This document shows positions 46,301 through 61,300 of a stretch of DNA of 64,000 bases, piece after piece. The stretch comes from Trichopria drosophilae (lineage: Eukaryota > Arthropoda > Insecta > Hymenoptera > Diapriidae), in contig CM059587.1 in assembly GCA_030407085.1 (NCBI GenBank), forward strand, positions 103,871,501 to 103,935,500, in the 5' to 3' direction. The first letter of the stretch is position 1, and the number at the start of each line of letters is the position of its first letter. The translations under genes were made by a program, and so were the position numbers. The notes beneath the pieces are model-generated. The model ran no database searches. It was not told the origin of the DNA and saw only the letters and a program-made list of their open reading frames with translations.

Positions 46301-49300
46301 TAAAAATAATAAGGTGCGAGTTATTTTTCTGGACAAGTGACGGAAATTTACAAATTTTGTACATAAATATATTAAAAGCGAACGAGTTTTTTAAAATAAA
46401 TACACTGTATATATAAAATGCATATTCTCTAAATATTACAAAACCCGTTTCAATTTCAAATGTGAAGTATAACAATAGTTAAATTTCACTTCATTGCAGT
46501 CTCAGCCTCAAATTACTCTATATTTTAAATTAATTTTTGTAGTAATATTACAAAAAAAATATTGAATTTAATGGACATCAATGTATTTAAGTTACACACG
46601 TATAAGAAATAAAAAGAACAAAATTAATAATAGCAAATAATATTATGCACCAGAAAAAAGAATAATTATAAAAAGAAAAGATTGCATGTAAATTGTGCTA
46701 ATATACGAAAATAAATGCTGCATTCGAAAGCTTCCGAATCTTGATGGCGAAGTCTGAAATGGAACCGGCCGAAACGATAGAAGGTATGCAACAAATCATG
46801 TCTACGAAACGTTGCATTCGTAACATTACATGAATGTTACGTTAGTAACCTGAATGCGACGTTTTAAATTTCCTTGGTGATTTTGTGACGTTGCAGAAAC
46901 GATTCCATAAAACGTTTTTAAAACTGTTATAAAGTGACATTCTGGTAATGTTACGCATTACCTTTACGTATTTAGATATCGTGCAACGTCGTGTAAACGG
47001 CATCAAGAAGTTGTTACGAAACGTTACGTTTTTGCCATAAATGGGATAACATGTAACGTTTCATTTACGTTACATGTTTAGCGGGGTGCTAATTGAAAAA
47101 TCATGCAAATCTTTGTTATCACTCTGTGGTGTTTCGTTTGACAAGATTATGGAATAATCTTGACAGTATTGTCATCATAGACATAGAGCCTCTGGCATCT
47201 TTCATCAATACCTGTAAGCGCGAATTATATAAATTTTATGATTAATTATCTTAAGTTTAGGTGTCCTCTGTTATACAATTTATACAATTTACACTTTGAT
47301 TATTGTTCTTTTAAGGGGCGCTTGCGCTCGTCTATTTTTTTATAATAAATAAATAAATTAAAAAACTACAAAAGTTTAGTTTAGAACTTTTTCTTATTGA
47401 CTTCTATTTAAGATAATTGACAATTTGATTATCGATTTAACAATTAATTCTACATTTCCTCACATTAGAGTTTATGTTAATCAATAAAATTAAACTAACA
47501 TTTTTCGACATAAATTTTTCCATAATTCGTTCTTAAATCTTATCTAGCGTAGAGAAATGAATTTCGGGTAGTAATTAAGTCTTATATTTTTGTATTTCTG
47601 TATCATTGTTTATTAGTAGTTTCTGAAGCGTCAGAGTCATTGTTTAATATTGTATATTTATTTTTGTATAGTTAAGGACTTTTAGTCCGTGTATTAATAA
47701 ATAATAATAATAAATTAAAGTTATTTGAGAAATGGTAATATTGTAAAATATTTTGAGTTCATTGTGTGCTCTTATATTGTAAGCGTGTCTATTAAATTTT
47801 GTTGTATCTCGCAATATCAGACAAAAACTCATTATTAGTTAATGATACAAGATTGATTTCCCGATATGCATAAAAATTAATATAGTTCGTCGATAGTATG
47901 AGTATGGTGGTCAATTGTTAAGTCCTTGAGGAGGGCACAAACCTTGTGTCGAAACGTAGGGCAATAAAGAAAAAATTAATGGAACCGTTGTGGCCGTTAT
48001 TTACACTCATTTGAAATTGTAAAATATTATGTATTAATTGCAAACTGCAAATCGTTATTGATAGTCAAATGGTCATTGGATAACGGTTTGTCTCTATATT
48101 ATAATAAATGTCATGTACTCATATTTCGTACACACAGAACTTTTATTAATTTTGATTTTTTGTTAACTGGCAGCCGTTTAAATAGAATTCAATCTATACC
48201 CAAATATCCACATTTTATATTTGTTTAACATGTTTACAGAGTTCACGTTTACTTTTATTAAATTCGGAATAAGTGTTTCAATGTAACATTAAAAAAAGGC
48301 AGACGTTATTTATTTATTTATTTATTTTTTAATCAACAAGGAAATACCCAATTACATAAAGAATTATAAGAGACAAATCAGTAACGATGACCAAAAGAAC
48401 CAATTATATATATATATATATTACGAAATAAACACATTTGAAAAGAAAAACGTACTATAATAATAATTCTTAAGAAAAACCAACCGCACTTAATTGTTAA
48501 TAACTTAACTTAAATTATATATAATATATTTAAATTATAATATTAAGTAACAATACTTGTGAAATTAACAATATTCGTAAAGCCTATTCTGAATCGCCCT
48601 ATTAAATTCTAAATAAGGTTATTGTAGTATGTGTATATGCAGCAACAAAATATTTACTGCGTTGCACATTTTAAAAAGTGGAGAGTTCATAGCGCAGTTC
48701 GTACGTGGAGTATGCAAAGAGAAGATATTAGGATTCCTTATGTCAAAACTGGGAGAATAAAGTTGAATTTTATTAATAGATAATCACAATCTATATTGTT
48801 ATGGGTTAGTTTATGCAAAAAGATTACATCGTTTACTCTAATAATTGACTTTATCGAGGGCAAATGTAATTCCTAATTTATTACTTGTGAAGGACTTATT
48901 CCAGTTTAATTTAAATAAAATAAAATACAAAAATGATATACACTTTGCAGGATTTGTTCCGATTAAATTAAATTCAGGACTAATGTTTACAAGTTTATAT
49001 CTGATAATATCAGAATGTGATGTACAGATTTACTTTTATTGTAATTCAAATAGTAGCTAATGGAATTGTATATCCATATCACGCTATCTTTTATTTTACA
49101 AGTTTATTTATTTATTTTTTTGTTAAATTTATTTATTTATTTTTTTAAATTTATTTAATTATTTAACATAGACGTAAACCAAAATTCAAAATATACGATA
49201 GTTCCAATCGACGTTCGAATATCCATCTGGAACTGGTTATATTACTTCACGATGCGATAGTATATACATGGACCATAATAATAAAACATAAATGTTTACT

Positions 49301-52300
49301 ACTAGAGAAATAATAACGTAGAAATATGCATAAAATAATCAAAATAAGGAAAACTAATAATACGACAACAATAGTCTTTTGCTATGACTAGTAAAACCCT
49401 GGTTCATGTCCAAAGATGTGCTATTCCGAGGCAATAGATTCCACTTGAATGTTAGGTGGTATACAATGGATTGAAAACTTTTATTTGTATTGCACGATCT
49501 TTCATATAATGAAATTATTAACAGAATATAAAACATGTCTGGAACGGAACAAACCAGAGGTTTCGGGAATCATGTACTAATCTGGACAATACCTTACAAA
49601 AATCACATCGTTTAGATCATGAATTAATTTCTAGGTATCAAGTACACTACTTCGAGTGAAAAATTATTTAACTCATAGTCGAAAGAAAGTTTTCATTTCT
49701 TTCATTTTTGAAATCTTCAATTTGAATTGTTAATTATTAATTAAGTCGTTTTTTCAAAAAAATTTGTTTTTCCTTTGTTTTTTTGGCTTTTTTCATCAAT
49801 TCATCTTTTCATTTTGTTCATTTTTTCATAAAAAACTTTTGTACCATCTTCCATTTTTCATATAATTTGTACCACTTTTATTTTATTACTTTATCATATA
49901 TAATTTTAGATTAAAATATATTCTGAAGAGGACCTAATTTCTGGTCGAAACGTTTTTTTTTTTTTGGTCTTTTTTTTAATTTATTTACCCTGTCTCAATA
50001 CTTCCGTTATCCGAAAATAATGTATTTAAAGAAAAACCTTTTCACTTACGAAAACACTAAATATGGAACAGAAGATTTACTATGATTTGAAAGAAATTGC
50101 CATGCGAGAGTTATGAAATCTCTGGATTTTGCATTTGTCAATGTTCAAAATGATTTGTGTTGAATCAAGTTGATCAACAATCAACGATCAAGTTGAATCT
50201 TTACTGCGTCATTTAGAGATTTTAACTGTTGAAAAAATCTTCAGGTAGGTGCGTAAAGCAAACACTTCGAAAATTTAAATAAATATCCAATTTCATTAAC
50301 AAAGTATGAAGAGTAATAATCTGGAGCGGCGGTGGCTCTATTGGTAGAGTATCAGCTTCGTAATCATAAAACCCTGGTTCGATCCCGGTCTCTGCTATCT
50401 GCCATTGGGACACCTGTGTATTTGTTTATAAGTGTCTAATAACGCCAAAGCTCAGGTGGTTCAGATTTCACCTTCATAAACTGTAGGTCCCGTCGCGATT
50501 TAGTCCCATATGGGTTCATAAAAGTCAACGTAAAACAATATAAAAAAAAAAGAGTAAAATAATCCAAGATGTGATCCCTATGGAACTGCAGACGGAGTCC
50601 CAAAAGGATCAGATAAATGCCCTTTAGGTCTGATCAATTTAATATGATCTGTTAAAACAGAATTTAACCATCTTATTAGCGCACCCGATATTCCAAAGTT
50701 TTGAAGCTTACATATTAATAGCGAATGATTAACCGAGTCGAAAGCTTTGGAAAAGTCCAAATAGATAGAGTCCAATTGTCTGTCCATTTCACGCTATCTT
50801 TCATTTTACAAGTTTATGACATAATGAAATGTAATTTGATGCATGTGATCGAATAAGCTCAAAGTTTTGCGATTTTTAATTTGTTATATATAAAGAATTG
50901 CCAAAATGTAAAAAACAGAAAATGGTAATTACACCATAGAGGTACAAAATAATAACCCATGAAAAAATGTTCAAAGTAATTATACAAACATTCATTAAAC
51001 ACTTTTGGCTTGAATTTTGAATTTCGATACACTACCAACTCTGACCTACAAAATCCATCTATTGGTGCTCTAATTACCACATGTTTTGTTTCTTTCCTTT
51101 GGTTACAATTTTTGTGTTTAACAAGAAAAAAATTAAAATTTTAAAAAATATAACATAACATACAATAAGTAAACCATACAAATACATTGATTCCTTAGAT
51201 CTTTAGAGAATACAGAGCATTGCAATCAGAAATGCATTAAAATACATTCTATGATGTTATTTACAGTGGCGCTCAAAAAAATAGAGCTACTACAATAGCG
51301 AACGCTAATCTTTTTCGAATATTTGCTTCGATACGTGTGGCTTTTTCTTAGAAATGCGACCGTTAAGCTTCGCATCACACAATCTTCTTTTTATTGTTGA
51401 TGTTGACAGTTTTATATTGTGTTCGTTGAATAAAATGTCTTTAAGGCGTGGTGCAGTCAAGAATGGGTCTTTTTTCACTTCTAGTGTCATTTTTCGATCC
51501 ATACGTGCACAAGTTTTTCGAGGTCTTCCTCGATTATCAATTGGTATTTTTGTTTCTTTTGATTTCTTAATCGCATTTTGAATACGTTTCCGCGAAACAT
51601 GCAAAAGTTGTGCTATTTTATTCATCGATAAATCATGTTTATATAATTGAAATATTTGTTTACGTTCATCGTCACTTGTATGCTTTGCTCTCCCCATCTA
51701 CAATAAAAGCAACAACAACATTGCTAGTAAATGAAGGTGGGTGATTAATTATTTACAAATAGTAGTAAAAATAATATATTAGAGTTGATAAAAATATTTA
51801 AAATGCTTACAGTTTAAAGTGGCTCTATTATTTTGACCCTAATTATTACTAACCTTTAAATCTATTTTAACAGTATTAGTCTTTAAAACTGGATTATCGA
51901 TAGCAAACACACTTTGAAACATTCTGTACCATTGTCTGAAAACAACTAAGTAATGTATTTTGCGCGGAACTCAAGTACCTTAATCCAAAACAATATTCAT
52001 TTTCACATTTAGAGGTGGCTCTATATTTTTGAGCGCCACTGTAATTATTGAATTTGTAATTTGACTTTAATGGTATTTTAATGGAAACATGTTTTGAATT
52101 TATATTAACATATAACTCCGAATAAAACTGGTTTGCTATTCTTTCATCATTGTGAATCCTGAAAACATAAACTGACATTATTAATATTTTAGAATCTATG
52201 AATGTATTCAACATATCTTATATTAATCCATTAACGTCTACAAGTCCATAAGTTTTGCATTTATTTGTGAGATTATTTTAGTAACGAAAGCTTCGGACAA

Positions 52301-55300
52301 TTTCAATGTAACTCCATATATTAATGTTTTTGAGGTCACTCTTCAACTTTCTGAGGTTAAAATTGAGTTTCAGCCATCAGGAATTCCAATATGGCGCCTA
52401 TATTGAAAAAAATTGTCAACAAATTTGGAAACATTTATTCTCATCAATTTTTTTCGAACATTAGGATACTATCCGATTAAAACTGCACAATGATGCACAG
52501 CCTATTTGAATTTTAAGAAAATATTTCAATTTTCAGCGCCACTTCATTTTAGTCATCGAAATTGTGTCCGCAATAAAAATTTATTTGAAAAACTTCCAGA
52601 CGCTGTAACTCTAAAACTATAAGCTTTTCCACAAAAATGTAGTAAGATGAAAAATTCTTAGAATCATTGGAAAGTTGAAAAGTGACTAGAAATCATTAAG
52701 ATACTGCTGTTACGTTGAAATTGTCCAAAAGTTTCGTAACTAAAGTAATCTCTCAAATAAAAGATGGGTTAACACATATAAATCAAGGTATGATTAATGC
52801 CAGTAAATGCCTTAGTAGCGAATAAATTTAAATACAAATGTGAATAAATACTTTTTTAATGCAATTGAATTTACTAATATGCATTGTAAATGAATAGCTT
52901 ATTTTTAAAAACTTGCTGTTGCCTAATAATCTGCGATTTAAGCAATTACCAAAAAATTTGTAGAATAATATCGTTCAGAGCAATCTGAAAATTACATGGT
53001 AAATTTTACAGCTATAAGAGCTTTAAAAAGTAGAATATGTGACATTTGTTAGACTGACTTCGTGAAGAAGATCCATGGCCACTAAAGATCTCTGAAACTC
53101 AATTGATTATCCAAAGCTGCAGCCAGATAGCTGTAGATTTGAAGCCATTTAATGTATTACAAGATAATGTTACTGTTACATTTTATAGAAACCGAAAATA
53201 AGAGTTTCCTAAATACTTTACTAAAAAATCTAATATAGTGTACTATACAGATGTGAATGGTCTTATTAATGAAATCAGAGTCATACAAGAAAGAAGAATT
53301 ATTCATTGATTCATCCAAGCAAAGAAATTAAAGGCAGTTCTTCTTCATAATATAAATTATGCTTCTCTGCTTTTGGCTCATTCAACTGTACTTAAAGAAG
53401 ACTACTCTTACATTGAAATGGTCTTAAACAAAATAAAATATAGTGAGTTTGAATTCTTAATTTATGGAGATCTTAAAATTTTGTCCATAATAAATGGGTA
53501 ACATTTGTATTAACATTGTATAACTAAGTACTCATGCTATCTATTGTAGTGGACATCCCAGCAAATGAAAAAGTATTCAAAAGCATTGAAAATTTTAATA
53601 CTTCTGAGTGCTGTTTCTTAATTCTTGTAAAAGTATTAGAAAGTATAGAATACAGAGAATTTGAATGCTTCTGAATTCTTCGCTGTGTAATAGGATTCTT
53701 CCCCTGTTTATACAAAAAAATATATTTTTTGTTTTCAACTTTTTATTTAATTTAATTGTTTTTTATATTTCTTTTATTATTATAAATTAATTATATTAAG
53801 AAAAGCTCTTCTCATGCTTATCTGGTCGTGGTCCACAGCGTATGTTGCCCAGCAAACGAAAATTCATTGAAATTCATTGAATGATTTTGAATGAATCTCA
53901 ATAGATTTGAATTGGTTTTCTTACTAAATATTAATAGAAATCTATTCAACAGAGCTGTAATCAATGATTTTCTATTGTTTTAAAATCATTGATTTCAGTA
54001 TGTGCTTATTTTATTATTGAAATTTATTCAATTTCATTGGCTTTCGCATTTTTTAATGATTTTGTATTAATAAAAGGTTGTACATTTTATATATTAATTT
54101 TTCTAATTATTTATTATTACATTATGGTACATCTTGTCACATAAGAAGTAAATATTATTGTTAACACTTAAATTATAGTTAATTGCTAGTATCATGGTGT
54201 TTTTCGAGGTGTCAATCTGGCAGAATACCTGAAAAAGTTGGAATAATTTATATTTATTAATTAAAATGTTTTAGAGTAGATTACATTATCTTACGACTAT
54301 ATTGAGTAGTAATCAAAGCTAAAAAAATGTAAATTAATAAGTTCTGACTCCTTTTTTTAATTCGGGCTTCATAAAGGCAATTCTAACCATTGTTTACTAT
54401 CTTCTAAAAAGAATCAAAAACGATTAAAGAGAATTGGCCGAGAATTGTCTGCAATCCATGATTTTTCGATATTGGAGGAAAATTCTCGATCAGTTCTCGA
54501 CAAATTTCTTTGATTTTTTTTAAGAGAGCATACAAAATTCTTAGAATTTCTTTTATAAAACTCAAATTTTAAAAATTCCATGCAATAATTTTTAATTTCG
54601 ATTTTTTCATTACTACTTTCTTCTAAATTGATTTAAAAATTTCAAAAAATTGGGTGAACATAAAAACACATTTTTTTAAATTACGGATGGATTTAAAGAA
54701 ATTAAATTTAAACAACAAATTTTTTATATTTTTTATTCCAACATCACTGACTTCCGCGTCAAAAGTTACTCGAGAACGAATTTCTTTGACCCATAACAAT
54801 TCGCTAAATTAATTTAAACATTAAAAAAAAGTTTGACAACAAAACGTATTTCCGAAATAATTAAGCATGGATTTTGAAAAATTCAATTTCTTTTCAAGGA
54901 AAAAATTGTTTTGGGTCACAAAATTTTTTTACAATTTTTATTATAGGTACTATCTTTGAATTCCTCGTAAAAAATTACTGAAGAACCAACTTTTTGGTAT
55001 TTTTTTGAACGATTTCATTCATCTCAGTTGCATTTTCGTCTATTTTTTCGATTCAAAATCATTAAATTTGTTGTCCTGTAATAATTAACTATCCACTCAA
55101 ATTCATTCGCGGCAAATATAACTATTTTTCCATTGAAATTCATTCAACGAAATAATTTCTTCATTCCACTATTTGCCCATTCGAAAATCATTAAATCGAA
55201 CATCTTTTTATGAGCTATTAACCATTCAAAATCATTGAAACACATTTTCACATTGAAATTCATTGCAGAAGCTAAGAAAACGAATTCAGAAGTGATGCAA

Positions 55301-58300
55301 TGAATGAATTTCAATGGATCTTCAATGAATTTTCGTTGCCTGGGTAACTTGAAATTACTATAATCGCGCAATGATGACCTCTGGTCTACCACTGTCTAAC
55401 ACTATTTTAATCCTAATTTAATATTTACGTACACGTAATACGTGGTTTTAAAGTCATACTGCCTTTTTTGTCATTTTTGACCTCCCTTCGAGTTGTACAC
55501 AACTTTAGCCATTTTAATAATGATACACTGTACATAGGCCGTAGTGTCTGGCTAACCCCCCCCCCTCTCCAAATGGTAACGTAGTTTATGGGCGACCTCT
55601 AAGCGGAATTGTTACAAAGCATTCCCAAATAATTAAACTAATCTTGATATATTTTCATTAACCAAGCAAGAGATGTTTTAATATATATATAAGTAAATTA
55701 CATTGTGTACATGTATTATAAAATACATATTTTTTTATACATATCTTAATCAAGTTTATTTTATAATTAGCCCGACTGACGCGTAAACAATTAGTATTCA
55801 AAATTGTTCATGTCAAAGATATTTCATACTTATGCAAGAATTTAAAAGTATTTAGTGAGTGCTGTAAATAATGAGCATTCAGAAGTATTGAAATGACAAA
55901 GATTCATGCTTGAAGAAGAATTAAGAAGTATTAAAAACACAATGTACAAGTCGAGTATTCAAAACGATTCAACAAACAAAACTGAATTCTTCAAAAAGTA
56001 TTCGAAAGAAGTCTTAGTAAACCGTTTGCATTGAAGCATTTAAAAGTATTGAAGCAAAAATTTAAAAGCATTTAGTGAATGATGTAAATATTGAGCATTT
56101 AGAAGTATTGAAATGATAAAGATTCATGCTTGAAGAAGTATTAAGAAGTATTAAAACACAATCTACAAGTCGAGTATTCAAAACAATTCAACAAACAAAA
56201 CAATACTTCAATAAGTATTCGAAAGAACTCTTAGTAAACCGTTTGCATTGAAGCATTTAAAAGTATTAAAAATAACCAACGTAATACTCTTGAAAGAATT
56301 GAAAAGTATTCAAGGACAGCCATCTTTGAGTATTGCGAAGAATTAAAAAATAAACTCTGAATACTTTCGAAAGTATACAAAAGTATTAAAGTATACACAA
56401 GGATTGAAAATGTGAAAAAAAGGATTCAATTTCGGGATTTTCAAAACTTCTCAATTTTCTTTCGTTTGCTGTGTCGTTAAAATGTGTATCCCTCCGCGAC
56501 GCTACTGTAGAGAAGGGGTATTGGACAGGCATACGAGTTCAAATGTGGGCGACGCCAGCGAGTCGATCAGGGTGGTCACAAAGAGTGTGAGCGAGTATAG
56601 TGTCGAATGAGATCATTCGGTTTTTTCGTCGAATGCTGTTTTTGGTGTATTGTAACGTACGAGCCGTAATACGTACGTTTTAAACACCCGGTATATTTAG
56701 AATATTTTTTGGAAGTCTTCTAAAATCTCAAAATACAGTTTGGAAAAGAGAAACATATGTTTCCGTTTAACACAGCTGCAAATCATAACTTATTTAAAAA
56801 TAGCTAACGAAAATGTGAGAATGAGAACTTGGGGACAGTAGGTTTCTCCCGGAAAACGATCATAAAAATTATATCATATTCGATAAGCTGGCCCAAGTGT
56901 GAGAATGCTTTGGGACCGCATCCTTGTTCTCATTCTCATACATGCAATCTGGCGGAAAAACCGTCACTAAATTTATCTAAATTTAAACACCAAGGAAACC
57001 CTCTTAATCTCATGTTCTAGAAGTTTCTTCTTGAAAATATTTTAAAATTATATATTTTATTAAGTTACAAAAGAATCATCCTTATTCATTTAAACTAAAT
57101 TGTTAAATTGTTAAATGTACATATTATCAAAAATTGTTTTATTCAAAGACTAAAAAATTATAGTTAATATAAAAATATTGATAATAATGGATGCTTCTCT
57201 TGTAATACTTTTATTATTAATTAAATTTAAGCCATATCATTTAAGATTTATATAAATCCTCGCATTTTAATATCCGAACTACATTTTAACTGTTAAATCA
57301 AAACACATCTTTCTCTTCACTATTACAATAATATCTTCTTCGTCATTAATAACTATTACATAAACCGTCTTCAATTACATTTCAAAATATCTATTACCAT
57401 AGGCGAATGTTAATATTAAATAACATTTAAGTTTATTTAGTTATAATTGACGTATTGAATTGCACTTATAAATGCCTGTTTCAAATTATGTAACATTTAT
57501 TAATATTAATGATCCACTTGGAAATAATGTTGACAACCACTTTAAAAGTAATGTTCGTAAATAATATTATTTTATTATACTCTTTTTGTTTAAATCCAAT
57601 GTTCATTAATATCAATAACTGATTTAGAAACAAGGCTTTAACTATTTGTGCATATGATATTAATATTGTTAATAATATAAAATTGTATTTGTCTTGCCTC
57701 GGCGACAGTTCGCTCGTATCGCCCCTCCCCTCGCCGTTTTTCCGAAGATCTTTGCACCCTTCCACCTCAAGAAAGCTCCCTATTGGCCCTTACACAAGGG
57801 TCCAAGTTCCGCCCCAGACACTACTCGTGTCTGTATAAAAAGAGGCCCCCTCGCCCTGCTCAGCAGTCAGTCAACTGTGAATCAACGAGTTGCCACCCGC
57901 CAACAAACCCGACGTAAGTAACAGTGTACTTTCCGCCCCACAAATCACCCCATGGCCAACTGGTTGCCCCCTTTTTCCCTAGCCCGACAAATATATGACA
58001 ACATTACAATACTGTAATGTTGTCCCCACAACGGTCCCAAGTAATATCTAGGTTGCTCATGCTTCCTAACCCCAAATATTCCCCTTTTATTGTCAAAGAA
58101 CCCCTATATTTCAAATGTCCCTTTTTGTCCTCCAGTTTTTGCATCACAATCCCGAATCTTAGACCCCAAATTAAACTCACGGTTGACTGTCCCGAGGCAA
58201 GTAGTTAGCCTCGTTAAATAAATTAAATTACGATTACCATTATTTTTATTATTGTTTCCTTTTCCTTCTCTTGAGCTTCCTAATACTTAGGATGATTAAG

Positions 58301-61300
58301 AAGAATCTCCCTTTCCTTATGTTGCGTCAATCCCGGACGTGACAGTATTCATCGTTGTCTTCGCCTATGGTCGCTTTGGTTCGTCGTTATTTTGCTTCAC
58401 CCTCGGGCTGTGGACCATGTGGTGGTAGACTTCAGGAGTTTTTGTGACGAGATTTATCCAACACGCAGATAATCACAAGTTCGACAGCTTTCCCGGTTCG
58501 TTTCATCGTAAATTGTGGGTTATAAGTACCACGAAGTTATTCAGCATCATCAGCCACCAAAATCCAGTACCACGACGTGATCGGGTGTCATCTGTCACCG
58601 CAATTAAGTACACACGATAACTGGTGAGCATCGTATTGTAAATACCCGAATTGCCATTAATCGAACCGACGTTATTTTTTACTTTAAATTTAAGTCGAAG
58701 ATCGAACCTTTTGTAATTATGTCATTGGTTCAATAAAAAGAAAAAAGAAAATTTTCTACGCTACATATGTTTGATAGCTGAGAGAATATGGCCATCCAGG
58801 TCATCACTCATCCCTGGTTAAAGCAACATCGTTAAGCGTCCACTTGTAGATTCTGAGAAAATTCTTCACTGCATATCAAACTTGGATTGATTTAACGATT
58901 TGTTAAAGTTCTAGATAAACAAAGTCCCTGCTTTAAATATTTGGAAAACGTCTTTACAGATGTAACCATAGTTAAATTGAAAGGAGGTGTCTTCAATGGA
59001 TCTCAAATGCGCAAAATCTTCAGAGACGAAAAGTTTGTAAAACATTTGAATGATGCAGAGAAAGCAGCGTCGGGCGTGGTTGAGCATGCTTCACACATGT
59101 TACATTAACCCATTAGCGCATACGGCATACCAATGGTACGATTTTGGACACACGTGATTTTAACAGTTAGAATCAAACTTTTTCTTTCTGGAAACTATGT
59201 ACCTCTCTCTTTCTCTTTCGCAGAGCATGCGCAGTTATATGTCATATGTGCTTCTAAGCAAAGTAGAAGGTGTGGTGGGGAGAACGCGTGAGGGGAAATA
59301 TTAGAATAGAAGAAGAGAAAAAATTAGAATAAGGGACGACATTAGAATAAGAGAAATTAGAATAAGGGAAGGACTACTGTACCCTTTGGTTTTAAGGGTC
59401 GCTGATCACGAATCCGAAGTCAGAATTGGCGGTTCAAACATAGAAATAATGTTTTTCAACGAACCAGTTGGAGAAATACATCGACTTTTGCGAATTAGAT
59501 ATCGGCAATATAAGAATTACTCACTGGATGTCCATTATTGTGAATCAGCCATTTTGAATTTTGTAGTTCTGACTTCAGATTCGTGATCAGCGACCTTGAA
59601 AACTTATGTGCATCGATTTTTGTGAAATTCCGATTGTCGGTGCAACAGTTAGCTTCTTGATGTCCGCCATTTTGAGTCAGCCATTTTGAATTTTGTAATT
59701 CTGATATCAAATTGATATTCAGTGACCCCAAAAACATACGGAAACCAATTGTCGTTTATATCGAACGTTCGGAAGATTGATTTGTCCAACTGGTTCGTTG
59801 AAAAACATTATTTCTATGTTTGAACCGCCATATTGAATCAGCTGTTTTAAATTTTGCAATTCTGCGTTCTTCTAACGGTTAAAATCGCGTGTGTCCAAAA
59901 TCGCACCACTGGTATGCCGTATGCGCTAATGGGTTAAAACGTTTGGAAAATAACAAAGATGAAAACTACAAAACATCGTAGAAGAAATGTTAGAAAACTT
60001 CAGAAACTTAGATTGTTTAATGAATTGAAAGCTTCACTTCCTTGATTCAAATCTTGATGAATTTCGCAAAACTTTGGAGATTTTAGTGAAGAGAAAGGCG
60101 AACAATCAAGATTTGAAGGAATTTGTGTGAGCTCATGGTTCAAACCTTTTGTTATCTGGATAGTAATTTCAAAATTTGGTTCCAGTCAATAGTAAATATT
60201 TGTTAGAATTAGAATTATAAGAAAATATAACAAATGTAAATTTTGCGACCATTCGGCAATCGAAAGGTCCCGGGTTCGACGCCAAGCGCATCGATTTCCA
60301 CTTTGGTCCTCATTTTTTTTTAAATCATAAAATAATCCAACCTTTCCATCTTTACCATAAAAAAATGGTGAATTTTTCTAATAAAATTTGCATTATTTCT
60401 GATCGAACAGACAACTCTCTGTCATTAAAGGAAATTTGCTAGAAAAATTAAAAACTCAGCCAACGGAAAGGGATTGGAATTTTGAATTCCGTTGAATCCC
60501 TTTATTGAAGGTATTGGATGGAATTCACTGGAATAGAAAAGTTAAATTTGCAATTCCAAGGAATCCGTGAGAATATTGATGTAAACATTATAGGTTAGGT
60601 TAGGGAATTGAATGGAATTGCGCGGAATAAAAAATTACAATTTTAATTCCTGACAGTTCCAACGAATCCATATTATTTTAGGTTAGGTTAGGGAATTCAA
60701 TGGAAATGCGCGGAATAAAAAGTTGCGTATCAGAATTCAATGGAATTCACGGAATTCACATGTCTCCCGCGTGAATTCCTATAAAGGAATTGGAAAATTG
60801 CCAATTCCGAATGTTCAATAAAAGAATAAAAGATAAAAGCCCTTAATCCCTTTTTGTTTATTGAGAATGTGCATCTCAAAAACATCGTGATTTGCTCGTC
60901 AAAGACGTCCATCAAGTTGTTAGTTATTGATAGATTATCTTTTGAATTGTACGACACAAATTCAAATAAATAAACATAACCTCTAATCTGTAGTATCCAA
61001 ACTCAAATAACATTGGCGAATTCTATTTATCAGAATTGAAGGCAACTGACTGTACCTTCAATCTCGTAAACGATTTCACTAAATACAAACTGAAGCAGAT
61101 TAATTCATCAACAGAAATACACACAAATTAAGAAATTAAATTGATTTTGATAAATCTCTATTTATTTTCGTTTACTGGTCAGAATTGTACAAGACTAAAA
61201 TACATTTAATATGATCATGGTCATAAAAATCATCTGAATTTCATCAGCAAACAGATTTTCTATTCCATTAAACGAATATTACTTAATGCTTTTCAATTTT

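Noticed and set aside
50325..50395. Working tRNA gene
   Set aside because: A and B boxes are good, but the acceptor stem pairs poorly and a SINE body with poly-A follows.
60593..60690. Telomeric (TTAGG)n tract
   Set aside because: Only two short TTAGGTTAGG pairs, inside a word-saturated element; no array.
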